Program-made: the position numbers and the translations under genes | Origin: Thermoplasmata archaeon | GTDB lineage: Archaea; Thermoplasmatota; Thermoplasmata; Methanomassiliicoccales; Methanomethylophilaceae | NCBI GenBank assembly: GCA_015063185.1 | Contig: SUSY01000013.1 | Location: forward strand, 1 to 41,625 | Direction: 5' to 3' | Length of the DNA stretch: 41,625 nucleotides | The notes under the pieces: model-generated | Told to the model about the DNA's origin: nothing | What the model saw: only the letters and a program-made list of their open reading frames with translations | Database searches by the model: none | Shown here: piece by piece, positions 26,548 through 34,360 of the stretch | Numbering within the stretch: position 1 is the first letter of the stretch | Layout of the letters: every line of letters begins with the position of its first letter

Positions 26548-27827
26548 TGTAATGCCCCCCTCATAGCATTGGTGGAGGCTTCGGTTCCGAACCATAACCT
26601 GAAGGATTCCGCACCCTGTCCGATGAGCATGTCCATTCCGCTCAGGACCGTGCACCCTGTCCTCTGTGCCAGATCTACCAAAGGTGTCACCTTGTTGTAT
26701 ACGGCATCGAACACCACATGTTCCTTCCTCAGAGAGAGTTCGGCAGGATATGTTCCTGCGGATTCCATTCCGATCGGTGTGCAGTTTATGATGATGTCAT
26801 GGTCTGCTACGTTCGCTTTGGGAACCCCCGTGACGGAGAAGTCCTTGACGATAGACGATACTGTCTCCATGTTCCTTCCGGATACGGTGACCTCGCACCC
26901 CATCTCCAACATCGCATGCGTTGCGGCCCTGGCCGCACCTCCGGAACCCATGATCAATGCCTTGGATCCGCTGTCCGGTGAATTGTATCTGAATGCGTAC
27001 CTCACCCCTTTCGAATCGGTGTTGTCACCGATCAACCTTCCGTTGTCGTTGATGACAGTGTTCACGGCACCGATGGATTCCGCGGTCTCGGAGAGGGAAT
27101 CCATCTGCTCCATGACAACGGATTTGTGAGGTATCGTGACATTCATTCCGCGGATGTCATAACCGATCATGGCCTCACGCAATCCATCTACGGTTGGTGA
27201 TGGGAATTTGAGATATATCGCGTTGAGTCCCGCTGTCATGATGGCAGCGTTCTGCATAGCGGGGGAACGTGTATGATCCAGAGGGTTCCCGGTGATGCCG
27301 ACTATCGAACAGTCGTCGCCCAATGCCTCCATATCGTCCGCACTGAGCTGCCCGGGTGCGGTGGGTTCACCCACGTATCCGAAGGTGAACTCGTTACCGA
27401 GTATCCTCTGTCTGAGTCTGGTGACCGTACCCGTCTCCCCCATTCCCAATAGGATATGTTTCCTGTCCAATGCCTTGGAGGCATCCAATATCGATATCAG
27501 GTCCACGAAGGAGTTCACTGCGAACGCCCCCTTGGTGACCTCCGCCTTGTTGGAGTCCAATATCGACACGATTTCCTTGGATGAGGGGGTCCTTTCGAAA
27601 TCGTGGTGCGACACGATCTTCCTGAATCCGCAGGGAATGTCGTAGTCCCCGACATCAACCAGTCCGGTGAAACCTTCCGGTATAAGGGACACGTCCTTCC
27701 CGCACAGGGTTATTACGGTCTCATCATCCGTTTCGGGGATGGTGTCGAATGCGTCCAACCTGTATTCCCTGCATCCTCCTCTGCCGTCATCGTCCTTCGA
27801 TGACCTGTATGTGGCACAGACCCTCAT
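26544..27827 (-). CDS. aroDE: fused 3-dehydroquinate dehydratase / shikimate dehydrogenase
   Basis: This 427-residue protein joins two consecutive steps, 3-dehydroquinate to dehydroshikimate and then to shikimate. Residues 1 to about 165 are a shortened type I dehydratase. It keeps EYRLD (21-25), SHHDF (73-77, catalytic His), the Schiff-base Lys in VTKGAF (Lys99) and TAPGQ (156-160). It is about 60 residues shorter than usual and shows LCGKD where TVRTxxEGG is expected. Residues about 175-427 are a normal NADP-dependent shikimate dehydrogenase with GITGNPLDHTRSP, NVTIPHK, GDNTD and the Rossmann loop GSGGAARA. The ATG directly follows the TAG of the upstream gene. Confidence 0.93.
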   Translation of the reverse strand: MRVCATYRSSKDDDGRGGCREYRLDAFDTIPETDDETVITLCGKDVSLIPEGFTGLVDVGDYDIPCGFRKIVSHHDFERTPSSKEIVSILDSNKAEVTKGAFAVNSFVDLISILDASKALDRKHILLGMGETGTVTRLRQRILGNEFTFGYVGEPTAPGQLSADDMEALGDDCSIVGITGNPLDHTRSPAMQNAAIMTAGLNAIYLKFPSPTVDGLREAMIGYDIRGMNVTIPHKSVVMEQMDSLSETAESIGAVNTVINDNGRLIGDNTDSKGVRYAFRYNSPDSGSKALIMGSGGAARAATHAMLEMGCEVTVSGRNMETVSSIVKDFSVTGVPKANVADHDIIINCTPIGMESAGTYPAELSLRKEHVVFDAVYNKVTPLVDLAQRTGCTVLSGMDMLIGQGAESFRLWFGTEASTNAMRGALQ

Positions 27828-28844
27828 CTACTTCTCCGTGATCGTCTCTTCGACGGCTATTCCGAAGTGCCTTCCTCCAGAGGACACCTTAGCGAGAACC
27901 TCGTCGCCCTCCTTGAGGACGGTTACTGATCTGGATCCTTCCGGAGTGACCATCTTGATGGTCTCTGCGTTCTGCAGGATCACGTTGTAGGTCGCATCAC
28001 CATCGGTGGCCTCGACCATCAACAATGGCCTGATCTCCACCTTGCATCTGCCGACGGATGCAGTACGCCCCACTCCGTCCCTTCCGCAGATCAGGACAGG
28101 ATCTCCCCCTGCGAGTTCGGAAAGGTATCTGGTTCCGCCGCCGGGTACGAGGATGTACGAATGAACCGCGCCCGCATTGACCCTGAACGGTCTCGCTGCG
28201 ACGTATCCGTTGTCCTCGCTCTCGGATTGGATGAGGAACAGGCAATTGGACGATGAACCGATGAGCATTCCCTCTCCCGGTTCCATCATGGAACACGTGT
28301 CGATGCATACTCTGTCACCCAGATCGATGGGTTTTACGGATTTCACCTTCAATGGGACGAGGTCCTCCTTCCCGCATGATGTGACGACCGAACGGAACGA
28401 TGACAGTTCTGAAGGATCGTTCACGGAGATCACGACACCGTCGGTACCGTTCTCCATGGTCTTCAGGAAAGTCTCCGCATCCTCAGGATCATGTGCCACG
28501 GCATAGACCTCGGTACCGCTTCCCCTGAACTTCGCGATCATGTTCTCCAATGGGATGATGCTCCATTCCCCGGTCTCCGCGATGACGATCCTCTTCTTTC
28601 CTGCGAGGGATAGGACGGTTTCCTGTTCCTCGGGATTTGTGACGGATGCGTATACGATCTCCGGATTGACAGGTTTGCCGTTGTCCATGAAGATGACGTC
28701 CATCCTTCCGAGTTCGGAGTACCTCTCGTCACCCACGCGGAGCATGAAAGAGCAGAATCCTGCTTCGAGTCCGTCGGTGACCATCCTCTTCCTGACATCC
28801 TTGTCATCCGGGATGTCGGCACGTACCACCATTCTCTTGTTCAT
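27828..28844 (-). CDS. aroB': 3-dehydroquinate synthase II
   Basis: It performs the NAD-dependent oxidative deamination and cyclisation that makes 3-dehydroquinate from the archaeal precursor 2-amino-3,7-dideoxy-D-threo-hept-6-ulosonate. It replaces bacterial AroB. The 338-residue protein has the family's C-terminal half with GEGMLIGSSSNCLFLIQSE, RPFRVNAGAVHSY and GRCKVEIRPLLMVEA. ATG 28844 follows GTGATC; a GTG at 28853 would overlap the previous stop and is the alternative. The stop codon is TAG, followed with no gap and in frame by the ATG of aroDE. Confidence 0.94.
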   Translation of the reverse strand: MNKRMVVRADIPDDKDVRKRMVTDGLEAGFCSFMLRVGDERYSELGRMDVIFMDNGKPVNPEIVYASVTNPEEQETVLSLAGKKRIVIAETGEWSIIPLENMIAKFRGSGTEVYAVAHDPEDAETFLKTMENGTDGVVISVNDPSELSSFRSVVTSCGKEDLVPLKVKSVKPIDLGDRVCIDTCSMMEPGEGMLIGSSSNCLFLIQSESEDNGYVAARPFRVNAGAVHSYILVPGGGTRYLSELAGGDPVLICGRDGVGRTASVGRCKVEIRPLLMVEATDGDATYNVILQNAETIKMVTPEGSRSVTVLKEGDEVLAKVSSGGRHFGIAVEETITEK

Positions 28845-28849
28845 TTGGA

Positions 28850-29641
28850 TCACTTGAGGTATTCTGCGGCCTCTTCGACGGAGTATCCGTCGAGGACGAT
28901 GCTGGAGATTGCCTTCATGATTCCCTGGACGTTGGTGTTCTGGAAGACGTTGCGTCCGATGGACACTCCGTGTCCTCCTGCCTCGATGGAATCGTGGACC
29001 ATGTTCAGGATGTCCATATCGGAATCCATCTTGGGTCCTCCTGCGATCACGACGGGTGCGAGTGCTCCTTTACAGACCTCCCTGAAGGAATCGATGTCAC
29101 CGGTGTAACTGACCTTGACGAGGTCCGCACCCAATTCTGTGGCCGCCCTCGCACAGTGTGCGATCGCTTCGGGATCGAACTGGTTCTTGATATGGGGTCC
29201 GCGGGGGTACGCCATGATGAGGAGGGGCATTCCCCATTCGCTGCACTGGCGAGAGACCTCTCCAATGGATTCGAGCATCTGGGGTTCTCCCTCTGCTCCG
29301 AAGTTGATGTGTACGGACACCGCATCGGCTCCTGCCTTGATCGCTTCTTCGATGCTTGCTACGAGCACCTTGTTGTTGGATGTCGGTCCGAGGTCGGTGG
29401 ATGCGGAGAGGTGCATGATCAGTCCCACGTCCTTTCCGGACATACGGTGGGAGTATCTGATCAATCCCTTGTGCATGAGGACACCGGTCGCTCCTCCGAG
29501 GGACACGTCATCGACGGCCTTCTTCATGTCAACGAGTCCGCTGAGGGGTCCGACGGAGATTCCGTGGTCCATAGGGACGATGACTGCGTTTCCGGTCTTC
29601 CTGTCAAGGATCCTTTCCATACGAATGCTCTTTCCATACAT
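28850..29641 (-). CDS. aroA': 2-amino-3,7-dideoxy-D-threo-hept-6-ulosonate synthase
   Basis: This is the first committed enzyme of the archaeal shikimate route. It is a class I aldolase that joins a ketose-derived unit to aspartate semialdehyde. The 263-residue TIM barrel contains VPMDHGISVGP (about 22-32), AYPRGP, and the Schiff-base lysine in DLVKVSYTGD (about 180). The C-terminal IAGGPK and HGVSIGRNVFQ loops bind phosphate. ATG 29641 gives the expected family N-terminus (IRMERILDRKTG). It opens the seven-activity operon. Two hairpins and a TATA element lie just upstream. Confidence 0.95.
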   Translation of the reverse strand: MYGKSIRMERILDRKTGNAVIVPMDHGISVGPLSGLVDMKKAVDDVSLGGATGVLMHKGLIRYSHRMSGKDVGLIMHLSASTDLGPTSNNKVLVASIEEAIKAGADAVSVHINFGAEGEPQMLESIGEVSRQCSEWGMPLLIMAYPRGPHIKNQFDPEAIAHCARAATELGADLVKVSYTGDIDSFREVCKGALAPVVIAGGPKMDSDMDILNMVHDSIEAGGHGVSIGRNVFQNTNVQGIMKAISSIVLDGYSVEEAAEYLK

Positions 29642-29661
29642 TTATCGTCACATTCCTTGTT

Positions 29662-29679
29662 ATCGGATTCAAGTCCGAT
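29662..29679 (-). promoter_or_regulatory. hairpin in the leader of the aro operon
   Basis: ATCGGA and TCCGAT flank six bases and form a perfect stem, about 20 bases before the first start codon. It is inside the predicted leader if transcription starts near 29682. It could be a regulatory RNA hairpin or a DNA operator. Confidence 0.4.
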
Positions 29680-29688
29680 TCAATGGTT

Positions 29689-29711
29689 TCACGATTTTTT
29701 TCGTGATATAT
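29689..29711 (-). promoter_or_regulatory. aro operon promoter with overlapping inverted repeat
   Basis: A TATA element (ATATAT, 29706-29711) is directly followed on the minus strand by the inverted repeat TCACGA/TCGTGA (29689-29706, six-base spacer). The repeat fills the space between the TATA box and the likely start near 29682. That is where an archaeal repressor would block polymerase. Confidence 0.45.
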
Positions 29712-29816
29712 GAAGGTGTGTCACTATTTAGAATAGATTTTATAACAATCAAAAATTATAGTTTTAAAATTTATTGTAATAAAGGGTTTGGTAAGGGATT
29801 TGTTCGTAAGTGACTA

Positions 29817-30335
29817 TCAGAGGTTCTCCTTGATGTTGAGTCCTGCACCGACGAGTCCGACTATCGCTCCGATCAGGCCGAGGTATGCACCGACCCCGAG
29901 GGACATTTTGAGAACTTCTGCGTCTAACAGGTTTTTGTAATAATCTGCCGAGTCGCCAGCGAAGAGTCCAGAACCTGCTCCCATGGCGATGAAGACGATC
30001 GCGAAGATGACTGCGATAGCCATGACGACGGCAACGATGATGTTGTAGACCTTTGCATCAACTTTGAGTTTTGCGAACAAGGGGATGATGACCATGATCA
30101 TTCCGATGAGTGCTGCAATTGCAACGATGATCGGTGCGAAGTGGACGAACGAGAGTTCGATATTGTCATTCCATCCCGTGACGACTTCCATACCTGAATA
30201 GGTGACGTCTTCGAAGACTGTATTATCAAAATTCACATATCCGAGGAACAAAGAGATCAGCGCAACGACCGCTCCTACGAAGACGAGGATCGATCCAAGG
30301 GGGACCTCAAGGTTTCCCAACTTAATATTTCCCAT
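29817..30335 (-). CDS. four-helix membrane protein
   Basis: This 172-residue protein of unknown function has four hydrophobic helices (about 13-37, 65-90, 98-123, 142-168). The loop after helix one is acidic and polar and probably lies outside the cell. Many Ala, Ile, Val and Gly residues and no conserved charged residues are seen in the helices. ATG 30335 is supported by a strong AGGAGAT ribosome binding site; longer frames run through the leader. A hairpin abuts that site. It stands alone between the aro operon and the divergent DUF5714 gene. Confidence 0.8.
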   Translation of the reverse strand: MGNIKLGNLEVPLGSILVFVGAVVALISLFLGYVNFDNTVFEDVTYSGMEVVTGWNDNIELSFVHFAPIIVAIAALIGMIMVIIPLFAKLKVDAKVYNIIVAVVMAIAVIFAIVFIAMGAGSGLFAGDSADYYKNLLDAEVLKMSLGVGAYLGLIGAIVGLVGAGLNIKENL

Positions 30336-30348
30336 CTTAATATCTCCT

Positions 30349-30365
30349 AGGTGTTTTTCACACCT
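30349..30365 (-). promoter_or_regulatory. hairpin next to the ribosome binding site
   Basis: AGGTGT and ACACCT form a six-bp stem around a five-base loop, directly before AGGAG of the membrane-protein gene. The TATA-like element at about 30390-30398 would start transcription near 30368, so the mRNA may begin with this hairpin. A second AT element (about 30370-30377) would start it after the hairpin. Confidence 0.4.
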
Positions 30366-30449
30366 TGCGTTTAAAATGCCTAGTGAGCGTATATATTTTT
30401 TCGATGCCAATCGACTTCTTTATCTTTATCGAACACATGTCTGGGTCAT

Positions 30450-31130
30450 ATGGCAAAGAGATGTTCCGTCTGTGAGGGTCCCATAATCGGGGAATCGGAT
30501 GATGTCTGTACCCAATGCGGGAAGTTCGGAAATGTCACTGTTTGTGACAACGGTCACAAGGTATGCAATGGCTGTATGGATGAGATAGCATTCGACCGTA
30601 TCCACAGGATCTGTATGGAGTCCTCATCCGCGAATCCATACGAGGTGTTCATGCGGATCATCGACGACGGTTCACTCAGGTTCCACGATTTCAAACATCA
30701 TGTCGCAGTGGGTTCCGCACTCCTCGCAGCACACAGGAACGCCGGTACCAACATAGATTTGGATTTCATGTTGAAGGAGATGTGCAAACGCGGAAGGAGG
30801 GTACCGCCCGGTTCATGCGGCCTCATGGGCAATTGCGGTGCAGCCGTGAGCGTCGGAACGTTCCTCAGCATCCTCACCAATACCACTCCATACTCAGAGG
30901 GCACATGGGGCGACGTCAATCTCGCCACGGCACAATGTCTCATCCAACTGGCACTCATAGGCGGACCTCGTTGTTGCAAGAGGAACTCGTTCATCGCTCT
31001 CAAGGTGGGTGCACGTATCGCCAGCGAGAAGTTCGGAAGCGAGATGGAGATCCCTGAAGATATCGTGTGCCAGATGCATGATTCCAACACGGAATGCATC
31101 GGGGAGAGGTGCCCTTTCTACAAGGGGTGA
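30450..31130 (+). CDS. DUF5714 zinc-ribbon protein
   Basis: This 226-residue protein resembles the DUF5714 family, whose function is unknown. It has many cysteines. CSVC and CTQC pairs lie at 5-8 and 20-23. CDNGHKVCNGC follows at 32-42, which together look like a treble zinc site. Further on there are SCGLMGNC, PRCCKRNS and, at the C-terminus, CIGERCPFYK. The middle is helical. The clustered cysteines in GSCGLMGNCGAAV could bind metal or a cofactor. It is divergent from the four-helix protein. Its end overlaps the convergent UroD-family gene by 13 bases. Nearby methyltransferase-like and radical SAM genes hint at cofactor or methyl metabolism. Confidence 0.8.
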   Translation: MAKRCSVCEGPIIGESDDVCTQCGKFGNVTVCDNGHKVCNGCMDEIAFDRIHRICMESSSANPYEVFMRIIDDGSLRFHDFKHHVAVGSALLAAHRNAGTNIDLDFMLKEMCKRGRRVPPGSCGLMGNCGAAVSVGTFLSILTNTTPYSEGTWGDVNLATAQCLIQLALIGGPRCCKRNSFIALKVGARIASEKFGSEMEIPEDIVCQMHDSNTECIGERCPFYKG

Positions 31131-32152
31131 TAGCCCTTTACCAGGGACATCATCAGTTCCATGCGATGGGGGTCCAGCCCCCTGTCGACGGAACATGAGC
31201 ATGAGTAGATGAAGTCCTTGTCCCGCATCGCTTCCAGGACGTTCATGGTGTCGTTACGTACCCTCTCATCAGGTCCGAGGAAGATCGTGGTCGCGGAATC
31301 CACGCCACCCATCATGGTCACTTCGTTCTGGCACAGTTCGCCTATCATCCTGTGGTCATTGCCTTCGCCATAATAGATGCAGTCGAAACCGACATTGATG
31401 AACATCCTTAACGCCTTCTTTCCGATATCGGATGTCAACACCCCATGGGGATGGAAGACGACATCGAGGCCATGTCCCTTGCAATCGTAGTATATCCTGG
31501 AAAGGTCCATCAGACAATGCTCCTCTATGCCTTCGATGCCCAGCAGATCCACGTTATCGTACGCTCCGGGGATGACCACGAAATCGGGCGTTCCCTCGTC
31601 GAGGATACGTTCGGACGTAAGGTTCACGATGCCCCTTGCGAAGTTCATCGTCTCCTTGAAGGCGTATTTGTCCATGGACACGTCCATCATCAGTGCCTCT
31701 GCACCTCTGATCGTGGCTGCCATGAGGAGGACGGACGGTATCGTTGCAGCGATGGCCGCATCGGGTTCATACTTCCTGACGAGTTGGTACGATCTGATGC
31801 ATTCATCCATCGCATCGGTGTCCATATCGTACGGGGAGTAGTATTCCATGTCCATCGGGTCCTCGAATGCGGGTTTGACCAACATCGGTTGTCTATCCGG
31901 ATAGTATTCGTATTCGGCACCGAACGCCCTGCAATCCGTACATAGCAGCGATCCGATGATGCCGTCATGACCCAGTGCCCTGCGTCCTGCCGAGATGGAC
32001 TTGGCGGACAGTTCTCCATCGAAACCGTTGGCATAGATGTCACATACATCGATGTTGGCATATGCTGTACCAAGTGATGTATCGTAGAGGAAGGAGGGAA
32101 TATCATCCGTCCTTTCCTTCCTGATGCGCGAGAGTAGTTCGGAACCGCTCAT
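31118..32152 (-). CDS. UroD/MtaA-family protein
   Basis: This 344-residue TIM-barrel protein belongs to the uroporphyrinogen decarboxylase superfamily. In methanogens the superfamily includes the corrinoid:coenzyme M methyltransferases MtaA and MtbA. Where those have a zinc-binding His-x-Cys, this protein has HPHG (about 236-239). A C-terminal CSCS segment (about 322-325) could provide thiolate ligands. The family is clear but the substrate is not; a methyltransferase is more likely than a haem enzyme. It overlaps the upstream peroxiredoxin gene (ATGA), so they form an operon. The stop is TAG. The frame beyond it is antisense to the DUF5714 gene. Confidence 0.72.
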   Translation of the reverse strand: MSGSELLSRIRKERTDDIPSFLYDTSLGTAYANIDVCDIYANGFDGELSAKSISAGRRALGHDGIIGSLLCTDCRAFGAEYEYYPDRQPMLVKPAFEDPMDMEYYSPYDMDTDAMDECIRSYQLVRKYEPDAAIAATIPSVLLMAATIRGAEALMMDVSMDKYAFKETMNFARGIVNLTSERILDEGTPDFVVIPGAYDNVDLLGIEGIEEHCLMDLSRIYYDCKGHGLDVVFHPHGVLTSDIGKKALRMFINVGFDCIYYGEGNDHRMIGELCQNEVTMMGGVDSATTIFLGPDERVRNDTMNVLEAMRDKDFIYSCSCSVDRGLDPHRMELMMSLVKGYHPL

Positions 32153-32622
32153 AGGATTGCCTCATCTATCTTCATGATCAGTTCGTCCATCGGGACGGTG
32201 TCATGGGGCACTTCGGCCCTCCAACAGTATCTGACCTTCATATCCTTGTCTATGAGGAACAGGGCACGATTCGTCTTACCGACGATCTTATCGTTCTTGG
32301 CTTCGGTGATTATACAATCGAAGTCCCTGCTCACAACCTGGTCCTTGTCGGAAAGGTGTTCGAACGATGCGGCCGTACTCCTCATCCATTCTTTGTGATT
32401 CTCTATCGATTCCGGATTGATGTGCACCAACTCCACGTTCCTTCTCTGTAGTTCCGGAAGGCGTTCGTTCATCAATGCCATGTAATCGGTACAGGTCTTT
32501 CCGAAGTTTACCACGTAGAAGTACAACAACGCATAGTTGTTCCGCACCCTTTCCGACAGGGTGTAGATTCCATTTGTGGATTCCAATGTGAAATCCCTCA
32601 CTGCGTCGCCGACCTCATACAT
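32149..32622 (-). CDS. peroxiredoxin-like thiol protein (AhpC/TSA family)
   Basis: This 157-residue thioredoxin-fold protein has the peroxidatic cysteine in NFGKTCTDYM (Cys44), matching the TxxC pattern of peroxiredoxins. The preceding Pro-rich part is modified. The N-terminal VGDAVRDFTLESTNG and the C-terminal ALFLIDKDMKVRYCW strands are typical of BCP/AhpC proteins. A second Cys lies in RYCW. It probably reduces peroxides or acts as a thiol carrier. AAAGGTGAT precedes the ATG. It leads an operon with the UroD-family gene, and a TATTTTAAAATA palindrome lies in its promoter region. Confidence 0.82.
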   Translation of the reverse strand: MYEVGDAVRDFTLESTNGIYTLSERVRNNYALLYFYVVNFGKTCTDYMALMNERLPELQRRNVELVHINPESIENHKEWMRSTAASFEHLSDKDQVVSRDFDCIITEAKNDKIVGKTNRALFLIDKDMKVRYCWRAEVPHDTVPMDELIMKIDEAIL

Positions 32623-32669
32623 GATATCACCTTTCGTTTCGGATTGTTTTGATTAATATTTAATTATTC

Positions 32670-32681
32670 TATTTTAAAATA
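32670..32681. promoter_or_regulatory. TATTTTAAAATA palindrome
   Basis: A perfect 12-bp palindrome lies 48 bases before the peroxiredoxin start and seven bases after the end of the permease gene. It resembles the ATTTTA-n3-TAAAAT repeats between the ABC genes at 36161 and 36228, and could be a site for the same regulator. AT-richness makes chance occurrence possible. Confidence 0.35.
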
Positions 32682-32687
32682 AATCAA

Positions 32688-33482
32688 TTACACGTTGTTA
32701 CCAGACATGTCGGACCGGCTCATCAGTATGGTGGATACGATGAACATGATCAATGCAGGGATTATGAAGAAGAATGCGACCATTCCTGCCACATCGTATC
32801 CTTCAGCACCGCTCATCAGTCCGAACAGCACCCTTGGAAGTGTAGGGAAGGATGCATCCGCAAGGTAGACTGTCAGCAGATACATCGACCACGATACGAT
32901 GAAGGAGTACATCGTGGCGGTGATCAGTCCATTCCTGACCAGGGGTATGGTCACATGGATCAGGCGGTTGAACCATCCTACTCCCAAGGTCTCCGCCTGG
33001 TACTCGTAGTTCAGGTTGTAGTTGCGGAACACCGGCATCATCAACATGATGAAATACGGGAGTACGAACGTCAGTTCGGCCAGGATCAACGATTCGAACG
33101 TGTATTCGATATCGAACCAGATCATAACGTCCCTCAGTCCGAATATCAATGCGATCCCGGGCATCATGGCGGGCATGATCAGTACGATCTCCATCACACG
33201 CCTTCCCCTGAAGTCGACGGTACCCAATGCTTTGGACACTCCGAATCCGAGGATTACTGTGAAGACGGTCACGACTAGGGATAGCCTGATACTGTTCCGG
33301 AACGCATCCATGAACCGGGGGGAATCCAACACTTCCCTCAGGGTGTCCAACGACCAGGATTCGGGGATCAGTTGGCCGTATGTGAAGCCTGTTCCGAACG
33401 AATTGCAGATCAGGGCGTATATCGGCAGTCCGATCATGATCGTCATGCAGATGAGGATAGAATATCTGACATGCCGTCTCAT
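32688..33482 (-). CDS. ABC transporter permease (second)
   Basis: This 264-residue importer permease has about six membrane helices. The EAA loop, which docks the ATPase, is visible as EYQAETLGVGWFNRLIHVTI near residue 160. The family is the Fe3+/spermidine/YnjC-like binding-protein-dependent group. Its ATG overlaps the stop of the first permease (TAATG), so the two form a heterodimer pair. Stop is TAA. Solute unknown. Confidence 0.9.
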   Translation of the reverse strand: MRRHVRYSILICMTIMIGLPIYALICNSFGTGFTYGQLIPESWSLDTLREVLDSPRFMDAFRNSIRLSLVVTVFTVILGFGVSKALGTVDFRGRRVMEIVLIMPAMMPGIALIFGLRDVMIWFDIEYTFESLILAELTFVLPYFIMLMMPVFRNYNLNYEYQAETLGVGWFNRLIHVTIPLVRNGLITATMYSFIVSWSMYLLTVYLADASFPTLPRVLFGLMSGAEGYDVAGMVAFFFIIPALIMFIVSTILMSRSDMSGNNV

Positions 33483-34336
33483 TAGTTCACCACCCTCTTC
33501 TTCTTGGGGATGGATACTATCAGGTACAGTATGGATGCGATGGCCGATACCAACAGGATGATGTTACAGTAGACGTACGACTGATTCGATATGTCTGCGT
33601 ACACTGGGTCATTAAATCTGTTGTATGCGTACGTGGCCATCGTGGAATTGTTGCTGAGCATCGACGGTACCTCGTACGATCCGAACGCGTATGCGAAACA
33701 GATCAGGCTGGTGGAGACCAATGCAGGCATTATGGTGGGGAGCGTGATATGTACGAACCTCTTGAGGGGACCGACACCGAGGGTCGCTGCCTGTGCCTCA
33801 TGTTCTGCGGAGGTCGATTGTAACACCGATATTATGGACAACCCGATGAAAGGCGCGAACTTCCATGAGAACGAGATTATCGTCCCGATCCACGAGTCAC
33901 CCTTCACCAGTTTCGGGAAGTCGAAGAAGTTCTCGATCACGCCTATGTTGTAGCATATCGTGGATATGTAGCCCCATGTCGCCAAAAGGAACACCATCAT
34001 TATGGCGACGGACATGTGCGGGAATGCCGAATTCAACTGGAACACGAAAAGAGACATCCTCTTCCCGATGAATGTCCCTCTAAGTGCCAGTGAGAACACT
34101 ATCGACAATATCATCGCTATGGTCGTGGAACATATGGCCACCATCAGGGTGTTGGAGAACACGGTACCGAATTCCGGGCTGGAGAACACCGTCACGTATT
34201 GGTCCAATCCTACGAAGGTACCATCGTTGGTGTGCATACTGGATACGATCGAGTCTACGGAGGGGATTATAAAAAAGATGATGAAGAGGGCTAATGCTGG
34301 GGCCAAAGGTAGCAATCTGTATGCTTTCCTGTCCAT
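33482..34336 (-). CDS. ABC transporter permease (first)
   Basis: This 284-residue permease has six predicted helices: one near the N-terminus, four between about 60 and 215, and one at about 250-275. The EAA loop EHEAQAATLGVGPLKRFVHI lies near residue 180. It resembles the N-terminal half of YnjC-like permeases, which are split in two here. AAGGGGG precedes ATG 34336. It lies 24 bases after the substrate-binding protein gene and overlaps the second permease by one base. Confidence 0.9.
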   Translation of the reverse strand: MDRKAYRLLPLAPALALFIIFFIIPSVDSIVSSMHTNDGTFVGLDQYVTVFSSPEFGTVFSNTLMVAICSTTIAMILSIVFSLALRGTFIGKRMSLFVFQLNSAFPHMSVAIMMVFLLATWGYISTICYNIGVIENFFDFPKLVKGDSWIGTIISFSWKFAPFIGLSIISVLQSTSAEHEAQAATLGVGPLKRFVHITLPTIMPALVSTSLICFAYAFGSYEVPSMLSNNSTMATYAYNRFNDPVYADISNQSYVYCNIILLVSAIASILYLIVSIPKKKRVVN

Positions 34337-34360
34337 ACATTGCCCCCTTCATTTTTATGT

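Noticed and set aside
30698..31117. In-frame extension of the UroD-family gene beyond its TAG stop, as if TAG encoded pyrrolysine
   Set aside because: The extension is antisense to the well-supported DUF5714 gene and its sequence looks like a shadow frame. UroD-family proteins are not known pyrrolysine proteins.
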